Assembly: GCA_937902565.1 (NCBI GenBank)
Contig: CALFMX010000099.1
Span: 1-10,417, forward strand
Direction: 5' to 3'
Origin: an uncultured Spirochaetales bacterium
GTDB lineage: Bacteria; Spirochaetota; Spirochaetia; Sphaerochaetales; Sphaerochaetaceae
DNA length: 10,417 nucleotides
Each line of letters opens with the position of its first letter. The stretch's first letter is position 1. The notes under the pieces were generated by a model. That model saw only the letters and a program-made list of their open reading frames with translations, did no database searches and had not been told where the DNA came from. The position numbers were made by a program, and so were the translations under genes. This document shows positions 7,342 through 10,417 of the stretch, piece by piece.

Positions 7342-8702
7342 GCAGACATGAACGGTTTTCTTTCAAGACAGAGCAGGAGTTGGCCCAGCGGATCAAGGAG
7401 CTCGGCCTTGCCATACCACTCTCTGACGACCTCTCCGTCTTCCACAGGCGGGTGAAGGTCAATGGGAGCGAGGCACCGAACGCGTTCGCTGTCCTCCCCA
7501 TGGAGGGGTGTGACAGTGAGAGCGACGGGTCGCCTTCGCCCCTGGTACGTCGCCGCTATGAGCGCTTCTACAGCGGGGGGGCCGGCCTCATCTGGTGGGA
7601 AGCCAATGCGGTGACGGCAGACGGGAAGGCAAACGAGCTGCAGATGATGCTCACCGATGAGAACAAGGGCTCCTTTACCTCCCTGATGGCGGATGTGAAG
7701 GCCCTCGCGCTCAAGAAGAACGGCTATGTCCCCCTTGCGGTCTTGCAGCTGACCCACTCGGGGCGCTACAGCAGGCCAGTCGGCCACACGGCCCGCCCGA
7801 TCATCCCCCAGCACGACCCGATCCTCGATGTGCGCATGGGTCTCGAGGACTCCTACCCGGTCTGCAGTGACGAGTATCTTGAATCTCTGGTCGAGCACTA
7901 CGTGCACTCGGCCCTCCTGGCCAAGGAGGTTGGCTTTGATGGCGTTGACATCAAGGCGTGCCACCGCTATCTGATCAGCGAGCTCTTGGCCAGCCATACA
8001 AGGCCTGGACGCTACGGCGGCAGTTTTGAAAACCGAATCCGTCTCCTCACCGATATCGTCAAGGCGGTTCGAGCCGCCTGTGGGGATGAGTTCATCGTCG
8101 CCTGCCGCTTCAACATCTTTGATGCGCACCCCTATCCCTATGGCTTCGGTGGCAGCAAGGAGGACCTCTGGACCTTCGATGCAACCGAGCCCCTCCTTCT
8201 CGTCAAGGCCTTGGTGGAGGCGGGGGTGACCTTGCTCAGCAATAGCGCCGGCAACCCCTACTACATCTACCCCCAGGTGACCCGACCCTTCGACCTCTCC
8301 AGTATGGGCATCCCCACCCCCGACGAACATCCGCTTGAGAGCATCGAGCGCCTCTTTGAGTTCACCCGCCTCGTCCAGGAGGCTGCCGGGGATGTGCCGG
8401 TGGTCGGCAACGGCTACACATGGCTGCGCCAGTTCATGGTCCAGGCGGGAAGTGCCAACCTCCAGAACGGCTGGTGCTCGTTCGTCGGCATGGGGCGCAG
8501 CTCCTTTGCCTACCCCGATGCACCCTCCGATGTGCTCCGTGGTGGGGCCATGGATCCCCGCAAATGCTGCACCACCTGCTCGAAGTGTACCCAGATCATG
8601 CGTGACCATGGGAGGACTGGGTGTGTGGTGCGCGATAGTGCTGTCTATCTGCCCCTCTTCAAGGAGGCACGCGAAGACGCTGAACGAAGGAGTTCGACAT
8701 GA
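7338..8702 (+). CDS. NADH:flavin oxidoreductase, old yellow enzyme family, with C-terminal cysteine cluster
   Basis: A 454-residue FMN-dependent TIM-barrel enzyme of the OYE/2,4-dienoyl-CoA reductase group. Visible family elements are PMEG (flavin-binding strand region), LQLTHSGR (His140-Arg143), DIKACHRYL with His209, and YGGSFENRIRL, then a C-terminal Cys set (Cys410, 411, 414, 417 and 429). The cysteines fit C-x2-C-x2-C-x11-C, close to the [4Fe-4S] motif of dienoyl-CoA reductases (C-x2-C-x3-C-x11-C) but one residue shorter. The usual first His of the HxAHGYL motif is Lys206 here. The protein ends soon after the cluster, so it lacks the FAD/NAD(P) domain that larger relatives carry. The separate FAD enzyme at 9467 may matter for this. 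OYE enzymes typically reduce C=C bonds conjugated to a carbonyl; an unsaturated keto-sugar is a plausible substrate here (inference). Start and stop both overlap neighbours as ATGA. AAGGGG at 7324-7329 is the likely ribosome site. Confidence 0.88.
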   Translation: MSRHERFSFKTEQELAQRIKELGLAIPLSDDLSVFHRRVKVNGSEAPNAFAVLPMEGCDSESDGSPSPLVRRRYERFYSGGAGLIWWEANAVTADGKANELQMMLTDENKGSFTSLMADVKALALKKNGYVPLAVLQLTHSGRYSRPVGHTARPIIPQHDPILDVRMGLEDSYPVCSDEYLESLVEHYVHSALLAKEVGFDGVDIKACHRYLISELLASHTRPGRYGGSFENRIRLLTDIVKAVRAACGDEFIVACRFNIFDAHPYPYGFGGSKEDLWTFDATEPLLLVKALVEAGVTLLSNSAGNPYYIYPQVTRPFDLSSMGIPTPDEHPLESIERLFEFTRLVQEAAGDVPVVGNGYTWLRQFMVQAGSANLQNGWCSFVGMGRSSFAYPDAPSDVLRGGAMDPRKCCTTCSKCTQIMRDHGRTGCVVRDSAVYLPLFKEAREDAERRSST

Positions 8703-9466
8703 GAAAGGTAGCGGTGGTGACCGGGGCGACCCGGGGAATCGGGTTGGCGGTGAGCCAGAAGCTCTCCCATGATGGGTACCGCCTGGCCATGGTCGGCATG
8801 CGTGACGAGGCTTCGTGCCTCGAGGCGCTGGAGAGCATCGGGGTCAAGGGCGATGACTGGCTCTACATCCAGGCGGACATCGGCTCATCAGATGATCGCC
8901 TCAACATCGTCGCCCAGGTCGTCAAGGCGTGGGGGCGCATCGATCTCTTGGTGAACAACGCCGGCGTTGCCCCCCTTGAACGTGCCGACCTATTGGAGAT
9001 GAGCGAGGCGAGCTGGGACCGGGTTCTCTCCACCAACGCCAAGGGGACGATGTTTCTCACCCAGGCGGTAGCCCGGCAGATGGTGGCGCAGCCGAAGGTC
9101 CACAGAAAGCGTGGGACGATCATCAACATCTCATCGATTTCCGCGACGGTCAGTTCGACCAACCGCGGCGAGTATTGTGCATCGAAGGCCGCCATATCGA
9201 TGTTGACGACCCTCTATGCAGACCGCCTTGCCCAGGAGGAGATCTTCGTCCATGAGATCCGGCCCGGGGTGATCCGAACCGACATGACGAGCACGGTGAG
9301 CGAGAAGTACGACACGCTGATAGAGGGCGGCATCTTCCCCATCAGGCGGTGGGGCCTGCCCTCCGACGTCGCTGATGCGGTGGCGGTCTTCGCCTCCGAT
9401 GCCTTCTGCTATACGACCGGCAATGCCATCGAGGTCGATGGGGGCTTCCATATCAGGAGACTGTAG
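8699..9466 (+). CDS. Classical short-chain dehydrogenase/reductase (FabG-like SDR)
   Basis: A 255-residue protein of standard classical SDR length. The cofactor motif TGATRGIG is at 8-15, NNAG at 86-89, the catalytic Ser146 in NISSISA, and the active-site Tyr159-x3-Lys163 in EYCASK. RPGVIRTDMT follows, and the C-terminus has the usual GNAIEVDGG. It interconverts a hydroxyl and a ketone using NAD(P)H in the cytoplasm. Automatic annotation would often say 3-oxoacyl-ACP reductase, but nothing nearby belongs to fatty-acid synthesis, so a sugar, uronate or cyclitol substrate is more likely (inference). AAGGAG at 8687-8692, 6 bases upstream, is a strong ribosome site, and the ATG overlaps the OYE stop. 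It is followed with no gap by the FAD enzyme. Confidence 0.92.
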   Translation: MRKVAVVTGATRGIGLAVSQKLSHDGYRLAMVGMRDEASCLEALESIGVKGDDWLYIQADIGSSDDRLNIVAQVVKAWGRIDLLVNNAGVAPLERADLLEMSEASWDRVLSTNAKGTMFLTQAVARQMVAQPKVHRKRGTIINISSISATVSSTNRGEYCASKAAISMLTTLYADRLAQEEIFVHEIRPGVIRTDMTSTVSEKYDTLIEGGIFPIRRWGLPSDVADAVAVFASDAFCYTTGNAIEVDGGFHIRRL

Positions 9467-10417
9467 ATGCAGAGGACGACACCGTTTTGCGATCTGGAGA
9501 CGTATGCGTGCGAGACCGTGGTGGTTGGCAGCGGCGCCAGTGGCCTGAGCGCCTTCGATGCCCTCCTTGACGGGGGAGGGGAGCGGGTCCTCCTCATCAC
9601 CGAGGACGTGATGGGAGGGACGAGCCGCAATACCGGGTCGGACAAGCAAACCTACTACAAACTCACCCTCTCAGGCTCCGATGGGGATAGCGTGCGCTCG
9701 CTGGCCCGCGACCTCTACAACGGAGGCTGTGTGGATGGGGATCTCGCCCTTTGCGAGGCGGCTCTCTCCGCCCAAGGGTTCTTGAAGCTCGTCCAACTCG
9801 GGGTCCCCTTTCCACGGAACCGCTGGGGCGAGTACATCGGGTACAAGACCGACCACGATCCCCATCGTCGTGCCACGAGTGCCGGCCCCTATACCTCGCG
9901 TTTCATGACCGAGGCCCTGCACAAGAGTGTCCAGGCAAAGGGTGGCACGATAGTCGACCAGAGCCAGGTGGTGAGGATCCTCACCGACGAGGGTGCGGTG
10001 CGTGGGTTCCTCTGCCTGGATGTGGAGCGCTTCCGCCTCTTTGTCGTCTGGTGCCGCTACCTCGTCTGGGCAACCGGCGGGCCGGCGGCGATGTACAGCA
10101 ACTCCGTCTATCCCGAGAGCCAGTATGGCGCCTCCGGACTCGCCTTCGAGGCGGGGTGCCTGGGTCAGAACCTCACAGAGTGGCAGTATGGGCTTGCCTC
10201 CGTCTCTCCTCGCTGGAACGTCAGCGGCACCTACATGCAGGCGTTGCCCCGCTTCTTCAGCGTTGACAGCACGGGCAAGGAATATGACTTTCTCAGTAAC
10301 CGGATCACCAATGCCGGCCAGCTGCGCGGGGTAGCTGTCGGGGGTGTCGGGAATGGTGCGCAAATGGGGTTGTGCATAAAACGCCAGCATGGCGTTCTCG
10401 GCCCAGGCGCCGCCCAC
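9467..10417 (+). CDS. FAD-binding oxidoreductase, fumarate reductase/succinate dehydrogenase flavoprotein-like (3' partial)
   Basis: This frame is open from ATG 9467 to the window edge (317 codons, no stop). The ATG directly follows the SDR stop, with AGGAG at 9455-9459 as a well-spaced ribosome site. The N-terminus has the dinucleotide-binding motif VVVGSGASGLSA (glycines 21, 23 and 26) after a short leader. GGTSRNTGSDKQTYYK (about 50-65), a stretch typical of one group of FAD-binding proteins related to fumarate reductase flavoproteins, follows. Further on is WATGGPAAMY, the second FAD-contact glycine motif. Such enzymes use FAD to reduce or oxidise C-C bonds next to carbonyl or carboxyl groups; the partner here could be the OYE enzyme two genes upstream. 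No signal peptide is evident. From about residue 283 (near 10315) onward the translation loses family character and codon use shifts, so the last about 30 codons may not belong to this gene (see the terminal segment entry). Confidence 0.82.
   Translation, partial: MQRTTPFCDLETYACETVVVGSGASGLSAFDALLDGGGERVLLITEDVMGGTSRNTGSDKQTYYKLTLSGSDGDSVRSLARDLYNGGCVDGDLALCEAALSAQGFLKLVQLGVPFPRNRWGEYIGYKTDHDPHRRATSAGPYTSRFMTEALHKSVQAKGGTIVDQSQVVRILTDEGAVRGFLCLDVERFRLFVVWCRYLVWATGGPAAMYSNSVYPESQYGASGLAFEAGCLGQNLTEWQYGLASVSPRWNVSGTYMQALPRFFSVDSTGKEYDFLSNRITNAGQLRGVAVGGVGNGAQMGLCIKRQHGVLGPGAAH
10316..10417. other. Terminal segment that may be foreign or chimeric
   Basis: On the plus strand this stretch continues the FAD gene frame without a stop, but it gives a Gly/Val-rich sequence with clustered codons such as GTA, GCT, ATA and AAA that are rarer upstream. 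On the minus strand, reading in from the edge, it gives a protein-like sequence beginning VGGAWAENAMLAFYAQPHLR and continuing to about SYPAQLAG, with a more natural composition. I do not recognise that protein. The simplest readings are a chimeric read or contig end, or a real rearrangement that truncates the FAD gene. A short run around GCCGGCCAGCTG (about 10313-10324) could be the junction. Confidence 0.4.

Noticed and set aside
6145..8609. Two overlapping long minus-strand frames opposite the second dehydrogenase and the OYE
   Set aside because: They are shadows of genes with strong family motifs on the plus strand and have no recognisable domain of their own.
9751..10266. Plus-strand open frame of 171 codons in another frame inside the FAD gene
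   Set aside because: The FAD frame carries the GSGASG and ATGG motifs and a good ribosome site, while this frame is Arg/Pro-rich with no motif.
9671..10300. Minus-strand open frame reaching the window edge, taken as one gene
   Set aside because: Most of it is antisense to the FAD gene. Only its outermost about 100 bases look protein-like, and these are reported separately as a possible chimeric segment.
1..10417. CRISPR arrays, tRNA or rRNA genes, insertion sequences, attachment sites
   Set aside because: No repeated spacer pattern, RNA gene signature, transposase or terminal inverted repeat was seen. Coding genes fill almost all of the window.

Overview
The window is a tightly packed, one-directional gene cluster of eight plus-strand genes. 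All of them fit a carbohydrate-catabolism operon, probably for an oligosaccharide containing uronic acid. The DNA is GC-rich, with codons mostly ending in G or C and almost no intergenic space. The gene types, especially an AraC-family regulator with two membrane segments and a large external sensor domain, are common in anaerobic Spirochaetota (Sphaerochaeta-like) and in Bacillota (Paenibacillus and Clostridia). I lean weakly towards a Sphaerochaeta-like spirochaete. No RNA gene or marker gene is present to settle the taxonomy.

Layout: positions 1-91 hold what may be the last codons of an upstream gene, then a 9-bp perfect hairpin followed by a pyrimidine-rich tract. Next come a heparinase II/III-type polysaccharide lyase without a visible signal peptide (92-2179), a xylose-isomerase-like TIM-barrel isomerase/epimerase/lyase (2176-2931) and a Gfo/Idh/MocA sugar dehydrogenase (2935-4056). 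A membrane-anchored AraC-family sensor-regulator sits in the middle (4064-6325). It is followed by a second Gfo/Idh/MocA dehydrogenase (6322-7341), an old-yellow-enzyme-family NADH:flavin oxidoreductase with a C-terminal cysteine cluster (7338-8702), a classical short-chain dehydrogenase (8699-9466) and a FAD-binding fumarate-reductase-like flavoprotein that runs off the window (9467-10417). Four junctions are 4-bp ATGA overlaps and the other three have gaps of 0, 3 and 7 bp, so the whole set looks co-transcribed and translationally coupled.

Proposed working together (inference): imported unsaturated or uronate-containing oligosaccharide is cleaved in the cytoplasm by the lyase. The two Gfo/Idh/MocA enzymes and the TIM-barrel enzyme could then oxidise and eliminate or epimerise sugars through keto intermediates, as in known 3-keto-sugar pathways. 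The OYE, SDR and FAD enzymes could reduce the enone or keto products formed. Five of the eight genes are redox enzymes, an unusually high share for a polysaccharide-utilisation locus.

The last roughly 100 bases do not read like a continuation of the flavoprotein. They read more like protein on the opposite strand, so a chimeric contig end or a real rearrangement near 10300-10330 should be considered.
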